Source: Xenorhabdus ishibashii (GTDB taxonomy: Bacteria > Pseudomonadota > Gammaproteobacteria > Enterobacterales > Enterobacteriaceae). Taken from it: 64,000 bases of DNA. The stretch covers positions 682,001 through 746,000 of the forward strand of contig NZ_NJAK01000001.1 in NCBI RefSeq assembly GCF_002632755.1, in the 5' to 3' direction. The translations under genes and the position numbers were made by a program. The notes beneath the pieces are model-generated. The model worked only from the letters and a program-made list of their open reading frames with translations, was not told the DNA's origin and did not search any database. Below are positions 9,857 through 18,848 of the stretch, piece after piece. Within the stretch, counting starts at the first letter, position 1. Each line of letters starts with the position of its first letter.

Positions 9857-10535
9857 ATAAAACCACCCGCTATGCGGGTGGAGTTCAAGGGTTATACCAA
9901 GAAAAACACCTTTCCGTTACGATATAGATGTTCAAGCTAATATCCGTAACTTAAATAAGGAAAGGTGTTTATGGGAATTAAAGCACAAAGCTCAGCCCAT
10001 ACAAAGTGGTTGTGCAAATACCATATCGTCTTTTCGCCGAAATATAGACGAAAAGTCATTTTTACCAGTTTGCGCTCAAGTATAGGTGAGATTTTACGAG
10101 ACCTTTGTAAGTACAAAGGCGTTGAAATAATCGAAGGGCATCTAATGCCAGATCATGTGCATATGCTCGTGAGCATTCCCCCGAAAATAAGTGTTTCCAG
10201 TTTTATGGGGTACTTAAAAGGTAAAAGCTCGTTGATGATATTTGATAAACATGCCAATTTAAAATACAAATTTGGCAACCGGAAGTTTTGGTCGGAAGGC
10301 TATTACGTCAGCACAGTGGGGCTGAATGAAGCCACAATCCGTAAATATATCAGAGAGCAAGAAAAGTCAGATTTACTGCAGGATAAATTAAGTACACAAG
10401 AGTATAACGACCCCTTCAAGGGGTAAGCCAAAGAAGCAAAGACATTTAGCTTGAACGAAGAGAAAGCCGCGTCATTTAGGCGCAGTCGGTAACATGCCCT
10501 TATAGGGCTAGAGCAAACCTCCCGCTATGTGTAGT
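9857..10535 (+). mobile_element. IS200/IS605-family element
   Basis: Consistent with an IS200-type element: a single TnpA gene (9971-10426), a subterminal hairpin near the left end, CCACCCGC TAT GCGGGTGG (9863-9881), and short palindromes near the right end (CCCTTATAGGG at about 10498-10508). There are no terminal inverted repeats, as expected for this single-strand transposition family. Boundaries are approximate; the right end abuts the IS110-family element. Confidence 0.7.
9971..10426 (+). CDS. tnpA: IS200-family transposase TnpA (HUH Y1)
   Basis: A 151-residue single-strand DNA transposase of the Y1 HUH class, which nicks and joins the subterminal hairpins of IS200 elements. The metal-binding His-hydrophobic-His motif is in MPDHVHMLVSIPPK, and the nucleophilic tyrosine is probably in the SEGYYVSTVGLNEATIRKYI segment. 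The length fits intact IS200 transposases, so it looks functional. The start at ATG 9971 follows AAGGAAAGG at good spacing; the GTG at 9965 would lie inside that site. No accessory TnpB is present. Confidence 0.93.
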   Translation: MGIKAQSSAHTKWLCKYHIVFSPKYRRKVIFTSLRSSIGEILRDLCKYKGVEIIEGHLMPDHVHMLVSIPPKISVSSFMGYLKGKSSLMIFDKHANLKYKFGNRKFWSEGYYVSTVGLNEATIRKYIREQEKSDLLQDKLSTQEYNDPFKG

Positions 10536-10615
10536 GATGTGATGGACGCCCCCTTTTTCAGCAGCAAATAGTGCCATCTTTTTTTCCGATGCACTGAATT
10601 TCGGGAGAACATCTC

Positions 10616-11650
10616 ATGAATGCGATTAAAGTCATTGGCATTGACCTCGCCAAAAACGTTTTTCAAGTCTGTGTCTGGATGGCGGACGGTTCTGTCGCCT
10701 CGAACCGAAAAATTTCACGGCAAAAATTGCTTGATACTGTGCGCACTTTTTCGCCAGGAACCCTCATTGCTATGGAGGCCTGTGCAACTTCTCACTATTG
10801 GGGCAGAACCCTTCAGTCGATGGGATTTATCATCAGGCTTGTGCCGACCCAGCATGTTAAAGCTTTCAGCCATCATCAAAAAAATGATGCCAATGATGCA
10901 CTGGCTATCGGCGAAACGGCCTGCCGACCCGGTATCCATTTTGTTCCGGTCAAGACGGTGGAACAGCAAGATATCAAGGCACTGCGCAGTGCCCGACAAC
11001 TCATGGTGGAACAACGTACCGCACTCGCCAACCAGATTCGGGCTTTCCTCGCTGAGGAGGGGGTGATCGTTCCTGCTGGTCTTCAGAAACTGCAACAGTA
11101 CCTGCCTGAGATTCTAGAAGAGGAGAGCCATGAGCTGTCCTCTGTACGACGACGTTTGCTTCATACTTTGGGGGAAGACCTACGGGATCTGAACATTCGC
11201 ATTCATGAAATGGATAATGAAATAGCGGCACTTTCTCGTCAGCAAAGTGGTTATCACCATCTGCTCACGATCCCCGGCGTCGGTCCTCTTATTGCAGCCG
11301 CCTTCGTGAGTGAAGTCAGTGCGCCCCAATTTGCCAATGGCCGGCAACTTTCTGCCTGGTGTGGCCTGGTTCCCCGACAACACAGTTCAGGTGGAAAAAA
11401 CCGGCTGTCTTCCCTGAGCAAAAATGGAAACCGTCATCTCCGAACGTTAATTATCCACGGTGCTCGTGCCGTGATGCGCTGTGTCCAAAATCGTGATGAT
11501 GGTCTGGGAGAATGGTTGAGAAAACTGATTGCCCGATGCGGGTTTATGAAAGCCACGATCGTTTTAGCCAACAAACTGACCCGGATTATCTGGCGTGTTC
11601 TGCGGGATGAAGTGGATTTTAATATGCAAAAAGCTTTTACTATTAATTAA
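10616..11650 (+). CDS. IS110-family DEDD transposase/recombinase
   Basis: A 344-residue recombinase of the bridge-RNA-guided IS110 family. The RuvC-like DEDD residues are visible in VIGIDLAKNVFQVC (first Asp), LIAMEACATSHYW (Glu) and HHQKNDANDALAIGE (two Asp). The C-terminal Tnp domain has TIPGVGPLIAAAFVSEV followed by the serine-containing RQHSSGGKNRLSSLSKNG, which holds the nucleophilic Ser of the family. It appears complete. The ATG at 10616 is preceded by GGGAG. It could be active, guided by RNA from the adjoining non-coding end. Confidence 0.93.
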   Translation: MNAIKVIGIDLAKNVFQVCVWMADGSVASNRKISRQKLLDTVRTFSPGTLIAMEACATSHYWGRTLQSMGFIIRLVPTQHVKAFSHHQKNDANDALAIGETACRPGIHFVPVKTVEQQDIKALRSARQLMVEQRTALANQIRAFLAEEGVIVPAGLQKLQQYLPEILEEESHELSSVRRRLLHTLGEDLRDLNIRIHEMDNEIAALSRQQSGYHHLLTIPGVGPLIAAAFVSEVSAPQFANGRQLSAWCGLVPRQHSSGGKNRLSSLSKNGNRHLRTLIIHGARAVMRCVQNRDDGLGEWLRKLIARCGFMKATIVLANKLTRIIWRVLRDEVDFNMQKAFTIN

Positions 11651-11875
11651 TTGAGCAACAAAAATAGACGCATTATCGAGTTTGCAAACACTGATGAGAA
11701 AACGGCTACCGTCCCTGTCATAGCCTGAGTTATACCAAGGTAGTGATATACCGGTGTAGTGATAAGGAAACAGGGTGCGGATGACATCATGGCGCGGATA
11801 AATGAGTCCATAATGACGCCGGATATATGGTCGCAAACCGTATCAATTTAGTGCTTGCACAACCGGGGCGTCCAT
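11651..11875 (+). ncRNA. Candidate bridge RNA region of the IS1111-like element
   Basis: The 225 nt between the transposase stop and the right inverted repeat encode no protein and contain several short inverted and direct repeats (for example the repeated GTAGTGATA and TATACCGG blocks near 11740-11765). In IS1111-group elements the guide RNA is encoded at this end. The assignment rests on position and family knowledge; no fold was computed. Confidence 0.35.
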
Positions 11876-11880
11876 ATATG

Positions 11881-12765
11881 GTATAAAGATCTCGGACACC
11901 TCAAAAGCCTGCCAATGTTATTAACATGACAATGAGGTATGATAATGAAATTAAAACCGACCAAACGCCATTATTCCGTTGAATTTAAGCTGGAAGCGGT
12001 TCAGCAGGTTGTTCCCCATCATCAACGGGTTATTGATATCGCCCGTTCACTGGCCGTTGATGCCAGTACCTTGAGAAAATGGATCCGCCAGTATAAGGCC
12101 GAAATACAGGGGGTAACGCCGGCCGGTAAAGCCTTAACGCCCGAACAACGCCAGATACAGGCGTTGGAAAAACAGGTCAGGCGTCTGGAAATGGAAAAAG
12201 AAATTTTAAAGCAGGCGGCCGTGTTGATGAGCGAGATACGCAGTGGTGCTATTCGTTGATCACACGGCTGAGTGCCCAATGGCCGGTCACGGAACTCTGT
12301 CAGGCACTTAAGGTGTCACGCAGCGCCTATTACGATTGGCGAGAACGTCCGGTCGATACAGAGCGTCTGCGGCTGCGCATCCGGACCCGTGAATTGTATA
12401 ACCAAAGTCGGGGAGCCATCGGCAGCCGCTCCCTGAGCCACTTGCTGACCAATGAGGGCACCCCGGTTGGGCGCTGGCTGGCTCGCCGGCTCATGCAAGA
12501 ATGCGGCCTGCAAAGTCGTCAGCAGGGGGCCCACCGTTATCGTCCACCGGGGAAAGAGCACGTGGCGTCGCCGGATTTTTTGCAGCAGCATTTTGCCCCG
12601 GCTAGCCCAAATACCCGGTGGTGCGGGGACATCACGTACATTCGTACGCAGGAAGGTTGGCGTTACCTCGCGGTGGTGATGGATTTATTTTCCCGCCGCG
12701 TGGTGGGCATGGCCATCTCTTCCTCACCGGATGCAGAGTTGGTCTGTCGGGCACAGAGTCATGGG
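11881..12765 (+). mobile_element. IS3-family element copy A, 3' end deleted
   Basis: The left end (GATCTCGGACACCTCAAAAG from about 11889) is the same as that of the copy at 36.1 kb. It holds orfA and the first two thirds of orfB; the match to copy B stops abruptly after the codons for VCRA-x-SHG, at about 12765. The last part of orfB and the right inverted repeat are missing, so this copy cannot move by itself. It faces the toxin island. Confidence 0.85.
11945..12259 (+). CDS. IS3-family OrfA (helix-turn-helix, copy A)
   Basis: A 104-residue DNA-binding protein of an IS3-family transposase. An HTH domain (YSVEFKLEAVQQVV, IDIARSLAVDASTLRKWIRQ) is followed by a leucine-zipper-like coiled coil (IQALEKQVRRLEMEKEILKQ) that mediates multimerisation. 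In an intact element it is fused to OrfB by programmed frameshifting; the OrfB frame overlaps its end by four bases. The start at 11945 is preferred because GAGG lies at proper spacing. Copy B at 35.8-36.1 kb is nearly identical, differing at about two residues (T/I and P/L). Confidence 0.9.
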   Translation: MKLKPTKRHYSVEFKLEAVQQVVPHHQRVIDIARSLAVDASTLRKWIRQYKAEIQGVTPAGKALTPEQRQIQALEKQVRRLEMEKEILKQAAVLMSEIRSGAIR

Positions 12766-12768
12766 TAA
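12256..12768 (+). pseudogene. IS3-family OrfB (copy A), truncated
   Basis: The first 170 residues of a transposase that should have about 286. The HTH_21 segment (LCQALKVSRSAYYDWRERP) and the start of the DDE core (SPNTRWCGDITYIRTQEGWRYLAVVMDLFSRRVVG, carrying the first catalytic Asp) are present. The second Asp and the Glu are lost because the sequence breaks off after ELVCRAQSHG. No separate ribosome site is needed since OrfB is normally made by frameshift from OrfA. Non-functional. Confidence 0.88.
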
Positions 12769-13633
12769 ACAATGAGAAGGAAAATAAGTCTCATTAGATC
12801 ATGTCATTTGCCCTCATTCAAGAGATACTAAAAAAGTATGCTCGCGCCCTGTTGAGAGACATAACCTGAATCTTCGTCAGCATTTGGCAAGGTTGACTCG
12901 TAAAACGTTATCTTTTTCAAAATCCGTGGAAATACATGACCGAGTCATTGGATGTTATCTGAACATTCATTATTATCAATAAATTGGAATCATGACCTAT
13001 TTAAAGGAATACCCACTCGTTTACTTCGTTCATAACGGGTTGCACTTATTATGTGAATGCAAAATTTAAATTATTCATCCCCTAATTTTTTTTGTTTTTA
13101 GTTAATAAAATAAACCAGGTGACAATAAAAAGAAAATAAAGATATTATATAACAAACGGTAAAATGATTATCCAATATCCTTGGTATACAAAAATAGATA
13201 TTATGGTACAGTTTAATCTTGTTAAGAATATGTAGTATTCTGATATAAAATATATAATAAGACAATATTTAAACTGAGATAACATAATGGTGGTTCAATT
13301 TATTGCTCGGTAATCAATCAAATAACGTGTTCTAATCAAGATTTTAATGTTAACTAATCGTTAACTTTAACACTTTAATAACTCATGTGGTTACCTTGGA
13401 TGTTTTTATGAAGGATAAATAACTCTATTTTTAATAGTGAGGAACTGCATGTCCTGCAAAGATAAAAGCTGTTAATTGTAAATCACTCCTAATTAAATTG
13501 AATATACAGGTTTTAAAATTTGAAAATTGTTATTCAATTGACAAATAAACTTACAGGCTTTTTATCAAAAAAAGAAAGGCAATGCTTATTTATAGATGAT
13601 TAATTATTTTTTAACATATTAGGAAGATCTATC
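12769..13633 (+). promoter_or_regulatory. Long AT-rich leader before the toxin operon
   Basis: About 865 bp without a supported gene between the truncated IS3 copy and the first chitinase. It is strongly AT-rich from about 13040 on, like the regulatory regions of horizontally acquired virulence genes silenced by H-NS. The promoter of the chi-tcA-tcB-tcC operon must lie here, but I could not single out one -35/-10 pair. A purine-rich AGGAAGATCT precedes the chitinase ATG. Confidence 0.45.
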
Positions 13634-15238
13634 ATGTCAAGTTATAAAAATACAAACCTGAATGACAACCAATTTGTTATCATCCCCGATCCCGGTACAG
13701 AAACCGAACCCGGTGATATTTGGGGAGCAGGTGCTACAGAAAAAACTTATGAGGTTAATAAATTTGATCCCTCAACCGCAGACAGTGATTTAAGTTATAC
13801 ACCAGGACGAGTAGCTAAGAACTTATTTAATCACTATGAATCAGTTCCAGGTTTCGAAGTTTTCGGCTACTTATCTGACTGGGGAATTTATGATTCTCGC
13901 TATGGTAATGAGCCTGGTGATACCAATGTAGATTATAAAGAAGGCGGCCGTGGCACCGATATTATGCGACTACTGGACGAAGGCAGTTCCCTGCCTTACT
14001 TTGACCGTATTATAGTCGGATTCGCTGGTATCATTGGTGATGAAGGGCTGAAAGAAGAAACCATTAACCAAGCGGCTATCGATTTCAAAATTGCATCCGA
14101 TAAAAGCGATCTTCCTAATCATAAAGGTGAAGCTACTTTTACCGATTATTGGGGTGACACCGGTGCCTACCTTAACTGCGGTTTCCCCGGCTGGAAAGAG
14201 ACTGATTTTACACCAGAGAATGCACAGGGTGTATTAGGTGCACTAGTGAAATTACACAAAAAATATCCAGATATGCCGATTGGCCTAAGTCTGGGGGGCT
14301 GGTCAATGAGCCAAGCTTTCCATTTTATTGCGAAAGAGTCCGAGCTGCGCCAGTGTCTGGCTAAGTCACTGAAAAAAATCTTTGATCTCTTTCCCATGTT
14401 TACCGATTTGGATCTCGATTGGGAATATCCAAACTACAAGGGTGAAGAACACAATAGCTATGATGAGGAAGATCCAGAAAACTATGCCGAACTCATTAAA
14501 GAAATTCGTAAAGAATTGCCTGATATCACCATCAGTATCGCTACAATTGCTGTACCGGCAGGGCTAAAAGCTGCCAATATTCCGCTACTACTGGAAGCTG
14601 GAGTCGATAAACTTAATGTTATGACTTACGATTTCTTCGGAACACCTTGGGCTGAAAAATTAGGTCATCACACTGCGTTAAAATTTGATCCTGATGAAGA
14701 AACGCAGAACTCAATAGATAAAGCTGTCAATTACCTAGTGGATGAACTTAATGTCGAGCCGAAGAAAATTAATATCGGTTATGCTGGGTATACTCGAAAC
14801 GCACAGCAAGCATCCATAGCCAGTATTTCCCCAATCTACGGCCGCTATACGCCGAGAGGCAATATTGCATTAGGAAGCTTCGAATCTGGTACCACCGAAT
14901 GGCCGGATTTGTTACGTAATTACCTCGACAGTAATATGGATGGCATTAACGGCTTCACCGTATATACCGATGAAGTTGCCAAAGCCGAGTTCCTTTATAA
15001 CCAAGAATCCCGCCTATTCATGTCACTGGATACCCCGTACAGCGTGAAAGAAAAAGCGAAATACGTCAAAGAAAAAGGACTTGGCGGCATGTTTATCTGG
15101 ATGATTGACCACGATAACGGCCTGTTGACCAATGCCGCACGCGAAGGGCTCGGGGCGGCGACGGTCGGTACATCGCGCGTTGATATGGCTCCTTTGTGCC
15201 TGTCTGCAGCAGAAAAGACGAAAAACAAAACAAAGTAA
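13634..15238 (+). CDS. GH18 chitinase, Yen-Tc Chi1-like
   Basis: A 534-residue glycoside hydrolase family 18 protein, first gene of the toxin operon. The catalytic signature lies at residues 257-264 (TDLDLDWE): Asp260, Asp262 and the acid Glu264 are intact, while the first Asp of the usual DGxDxDxE is Thr. The GH18 strand motif GLSLGGWSMSQAF precedes it, and MTYDFFGTPWAEKLGHH and GGMFIWMIDHDNG follow. No signal peptide is seen, consistent with export as part of a toxin complex. Size and position match Chi1 of the Yersinia entomophaga Tc toxin, where two chitinases decorate the A-subunit shell and are thought to attack the insect peritrophic matrix. Confidence 0.9.
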   Translation: MSSYKNTNLNDNQFVIIPDPGTETEPGDIWGAGATEKTYEVNKFDPSTADSDLSYTPGRVAKNLFNHYESVPGFEVFGYLSDWGIYDSRYGNEPGDTNVDYKEGGRGTDIMRLLDEGSSLPYFDRIIVGFAGIIGDEGLKEETINQAAIDFKIASDKSDLPNHKGEATFTDYWGDTGAYLNCGFPGWKETDFTPENAQGVLGALVKLHKKYPDMPIGLSLGGWSMSQAFHFIAKESELRQCLAKSLKKIFDLFPMFTDLDLDWEYPNYKGEEHNSYDEEDPENYAELIKEIRKELPDITISIATIAVPAGLKAANIPLLLEAGVDKLNVMTYDFFGTPWAEKLGHHTALKFDPDEETQNSIDKAVNYLVDELNVEPKKINIGYAGYTRNAQQASIASISPIYGRYTPRGNIALGSFESGTTEWPDLLRNYLDSNMDGINGFTVYTDEVAKAEFLYNQESRLFMSLDTPYSVKEKAKYVKEKGLGGMFIWMIDHDNGLLTNAAREGLGAATVGTSRVDMAPLCLSAAEKTKNKTK

Positions 15239-15308
15239 TCTCAATTTATCCTTATCAGACAATACCTTAAATTGCGTATTGGATTAATTACCCAACCCAA
15301 CCAATGCG

Positions 15309-15345
15309 CGGCATTCACTGCTCAATAATTGGGCAGTGAATGCCG
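15309..15345 (+). terminator. 13-bp hairpin between chitinase and tcA part 1
   Basis: CGGCATTCACTGC (15309-15321) pairs perfectly with GCAGTGAATGCCG (15333-15345). No strong T-tract follows, so it may be a leaky terminator or processing site that sets the chitinase-to-toxin ratio rather than a full stop. Confidence 0.6.
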
Positions 15346-15371
15346 TGATTTATCTTAACGGGTGATAAAAC

Positions 15372-18300
15372 ATGAATACAACATCGACAGACGAGAAAAC
15401 AGTAACGCCTCTGTTGGCATCCGCATTTATGCAGGCCCAGTCTTCCGTTCAACGACAGCAATCCATAGAGCAGAGCCATAATGAACTAAGTCGTTGGGGA
15501 TATTTCTCGGTATTTGATATTGTCAAAGTCGGACCATCACGCTTCAGACGCCGCCACAAACATCATTTTAACGGTCAAGCAAAAACGCTCTATCAAAACG
15601 CGCTAAGCTACGCAACCCAACTGATTCACAGTGCCCGCGAACGGGGATTACGTGATGCCGAAACCCTGCGTATGGCCCGTGTTGCTTCTGGACAACCGGA
15701 ACTACCCAACTATGCTGATCTTTTCCCTGAACCTTGGGACAATTTTTGTAAACCCGGTGCACTTGAAGCACTGAATTCCCCCATTGCTTATCTGCTGGAG
15801 TTATATCAGTTCGCTCGCCAGCTTGAACTGGATGCAACCGAAGGTGCGATTGCTTTTGCACAACGACGTCCAGATATTCCAGAACTGTTACTGGATCGCG
15901 ATAACACGAATCAGGAACTTCCGGCGTTACAGATAGTCAATGAAATTCTCTCATTTATCGCCGCTGATTATATCGATCATCGTCAGGAAACAGGTAAACC
16001 CGTTAACCAAGTGCTGGGAGAAACGTATTACCCTTACACTCTGCCTTTCAGTCTCGCAACGCTACAGGTTACACTTGGCTTAGCCGATAAAAATACATCT
16101 CTGGCCAGAGTGATTCAGGCACTCCATCAGGAGCTACCCGATTTTTGCACGGAAGTACAACCTGGCGCCACCAACAGCGTAATACTGGCAGCGACTCAAC
16201 TGAGTCAGGGGCAAATGGAGCTGCTCACCGAAAAGACGCCTTTTCCTGCTACCAGCCTGACACAACCAGACTTGGTTGCCCAACACCGAAGTGGTAGCAC
16301 CACTGAAACCTTAACCGATATTGATCTTTCCCAGCATGGTTATATTGTTCCTCAGCAACAGGGGGCACAGGGCACAGAATCACTGACCCTAACGCCATTA
16401 CCTGCATCACGGGAACCTTATAATGAAATTCATGTTGAATGCCAAAATAAAGACGGAAAATCAGCGACTATCACACTGCGGGGGCAGTCTGTTCTTACCT
16501 GTCAACGCGCTAAACGCCGATTACAACCATTCAGTGACAATCCGCCCTATCCGCGTCAACTTCAACTGAGTTGGCACGACGAAGACAACAAAGATGTCGA
16601 TCTCTCTCTCGGTCCATGGTTCGGTGATCTGACCATTCAGGCACAAAAATGGGATGACAAACAATCTTTTCTGACCCTGAAATATCATCTGGTGTTATCT
16701 GACAAGGCATTATCTGCTGAACAACTTTACCCTCAAGCAGAAGATTTCTTCAGAAAGAACTATGGTTTGGAACTTAGTGAGCGTAACAGACTGCCGGAAA
16801 TTCTGTTTCTTATTGACCGGATCAAGGGGCAGGCCGAAGAGATAGAACAAGCCATTGCCTGGGGCGATTTTAGTCCGGTTGTTTCCGCGAATATTAGCTT
16901 TACTAACCCGATATTTTCCAATAAACAAAGCACATTACGTTTTCCATTACCTTTCCAGATTGGTGCCAGTTACCTCAATGTCGGTCAGCCTGAAGCCGTT
17001 GGTATTGATGTCCAACGCCCCCGCAATCTGACTGCAACCACAAATCAGCGTTTTGATCGCCTACAACGGTTAATTCGCTTACAACGCTGGTTAGAAATAC
17101 CGCATCATGATTTGGATTGGTTATTAACCTGCGCAATGCGGGCAGAAGGTGAAAATAACCTAACACTGGAGATAAATTTTAATACGTTGCGTGCATTAGG
17201 TTTATTCCGTCATCTCAACAATCGTTATAAATTGTCGACTCCTGCTTTCGCAACTGTCTTACATACACTCTCACCTTTTGCTGTCAGCGGAAATCCCGCT
17301 TTTTTGGATCAGGTATTCAATCAACCCAAACTCTTTGATGAACCTTTCTTTGTTGATAATCGTACTTTTGATTACAATACGACTCGTGGTAACGATGCAC
17401 GAACGATTAAGCAACTGTGCGCCGGATTGAAAATCACTGTGGCCACCTTCCAATTGTTAGCTGAACAGGTAAACAGCGCCTTTAATCTGCCATCCGGCAA
17501 GCTAATGTGCTCGCTGCCTGTTATTTCGGCTCTTTATCGTCTGGTTACTGTTCCCCGGTTATTCAATTTAACCCCTGAACAGGGAATAATGCTGATGAAC
17601 GCGTTAAGCGCCAGCGGGAAATTCTCATCTCATATTCTGGCTGGTGAACCCCGATTAAGCCTGTTGACACCGGATGGTTCAAGTACTACAGAAGTTGACT
17701 TACTGGATATTATTCTGCTTTTGGAAGAAGTTGCTGCTTGGCTGCAACAGAGCAAACTGAAACCGGAAGAATTCTGCCTGATGCTACAAAGTGTTATGTT
17801 GCCGGTGGTTGCAACTGACAACAGTGTGACATTCTTTGACAATCTGCTGCAAGGCATTCCCAAAACCTTACTTACCGAGGATAACTTCAACGCAGGGGAC
17901 ATCCCCAGACTCTCTGAGGGAGAAACCTGGTTTGACAAACTTTTTATGCTGGTAACTAGCAATGGACTCGTCAATGTTTATCCACTCCATTGGGGTCAGA
18001 GCGATGAAGATTATCTGAAATCAGTATTGACACCTATTGTTGAAAAAATCATTGACGATCCAGACAGTGTGGTTATCACCGTTTCCGCATTAACACAGGT
18101 CATTACTCAGGCGAAAACTGCGCAGGAAGATCTGGTTTCCACCAGCGTGACACGAGAATACGGCACTGGGCGCGATATCGTTCCTTGGTTATTACGCTGG
18201 ATTGGTAGCAGTGTTCCCGATTTCTTGGACAAAATTTATGTACAAGGAGCAACCAGAGGCGGATATCTGCGCACGCCACGAGATATCAGCGATGAATTGC

Positions 18301-18842
18301 TGCGTATCACCTATCATCTGGCGATGAATGCCATGCTGATTAAGCAGTTAAGACTCAAAGCGCAAATCGTTTCATTACGTATCATCATGCCTGAATGGCT
18401 CGGATTACCGCCGATAGATGGCAGCCCGCTATCCGTGCATGAAATTTGGGCACTGAGCCGATTCCGTAACTGGGCAACCAGTTCATTGTTCAGCGAAGAT
18501 GAGTTAATCGAGTATTTCGCTTTTGCCAATCAGCCGGAGCGCGACGTCCGTAATGATGAAGATTTTGATCGAGACTGCGCTGAAAAGCTTGCCGACATAC
18601 TTGAGTGGGATGCCGATGAAATTGAGCTGGCAACCCAACATTTTGATCCTGCCCCAACGCGTGCCAGAAACATGACACAAATTGACTGGCTACGTCGTGT
18701 CATGGCGTTGTCGCGTCAGACTGGTTTGTCGGTGACACCATTGATGACAGCCGCAACGTTGCCGCCTTTCCCGCCCTATGACCAAATAACCCATATAGGT
18801 GAAGCGGTTATTGCGGCAACTCAGTACCCATCAGAGGAGTAA
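15372..18842 (+). CDS. Tc toxin A subunit, N-terminal half (YenA1/TcaA type)
   Basis: An 1156-residue protein corresponding to the N-terminal half of a one-piece TcA; YenA1 of Yersinia entomophaga has about this size. TcA forms the pentameric bell that binds the gut cell and injects the TcC effector. The N-terminal region (YFSVFDIVKV, then LPNYADLFPEPWDNFCKPG and LEALNSPIAYLLELYQFARQL) is the typical VRP1/TcA alpha-helical start. The middle carries an inserted beta-rich stretch (about residues 330-440), and the C-terminal third resumes helical shell sequence. There is no signal peptide. It lies six bases before part 2, with AAGGA as the ribosome site of the next gene, so the two halves should be made in equal amounts. 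Confidence 0.9.
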   Translation: MNTTSTDEKTVTPLLASAFMQAQSSVQRQQSIEQSHNELSRWGYFSVFDIVKVGPSRFRRRHKHHFNGQAKTLYQNALSYATQLIHSARERGLRDAETLRMARVASGQPELPNYADLFPEPWDNFCKPGALEALNSPIAYLLELYQFARQLELDATEGAIAFAQRRPDIPELLLDRDNTNQELPALQIVNEILSFIAADYIDHRQETGKPVNQVLGETYYPYTLPFSLATLQVTLGLADKNTSLARVIQALHQELPDFCTEVQPGATNSVILAATQLSQGQMELLTEKTPFPATSLTQPDLVAQHRSGSTTETLTDIDLSQHGYIVPQQQGAQGTESLTLTPLPASREPYNEIHVECQNKDGKSATITLRGQSVLTCQRAKRRLQPFSDNPPYPRQLQLSWHDEDNKDVDLSLGPWFGDLTIQAQKWDDKQSFLTLKYHLVLSDKALSAEQLYPQAEDFFRKNYGLELSERNRLPEILFLIDRIKGQAEEIEQAIAWGDFSPVVSANISFTNPIFSNKQSTLRFPLPFQIGASYLNVGQPEAVGIDVQRPRNLTATTNQRFDRLQRLIRLQRWLEIPHHDLDWLLTCAMRAEGENNLTLEINFNTLRALGLFRHLNNRYKLSTPAFATVLHTLSPFAVSGNPAFLDQVFNQPKLFDEPFFVDNRTFDYNTTRGNDARTIKQLCAGLKITVATFQLLAEQVNSAFNLPSGKLMCSLPVISALYRLVTVPRLFNLTPEQGIMLMNALSASGKFSSHILAGEPRLSLLTPDGSSTTEVDLLDIILLLEEVAAWLQQSKLKPEEFCLMLQSVMLPVVATDNSVTFFDNLLQGIPKTLLTEDNFNAGDIPRLSEGETWFDKLFMLVTSNGLVNVYPLHWGQSDEDYLKSVLTPIVEKIIDDPDSVVITVSALTQVITQAKTAQEDLVSTSVTREYGTGRDIVPWLLRWIGSSVPDFLDKIYVQGATRGGYLRTPRDISDELLRITYHLAMNAMLIKQLRLKAQIVSLRIIMPEWLGLPPIDGSPLSVHEIWALSRFRNWATSSLFSEDELIEYFAFANQPERDVRNDEDFDRDCAEKLADILEWDADEIELATQHFDPAPTRARNMTQIDWLRRVMALSRQTGLSVTPLMTAATLPPFPPYDQITHIGEAVIAATQYPSEE

Positions 18843-18848
18843 GGAACG

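Larger units (their letters stand above)
10542..11875 (+). mobile_element. IS110-family element (IS1111-like, with inverted repeats)
   Basis: Bounded by an 11-bp perfect inverted repeat: ATGGACGCCCC at 10542-10552 and GGGGCGTCCAT at 11865-11875. It holds one DEDD transposase gene, a short left flank (about 60 bp) and a longer right non-coding flank (about 225 bp). Inverted repeats together with a long right end are features of the IS1111 subgroup. It lies between the IS200 and IS3 elements with almost no spacer. Confidence 0.75.

Noticed and set aside
10715..11383. Minus-strand frames across the IS110 transposase
   Set aside because: Shadows of the transposase gene with no motifs or start signals.
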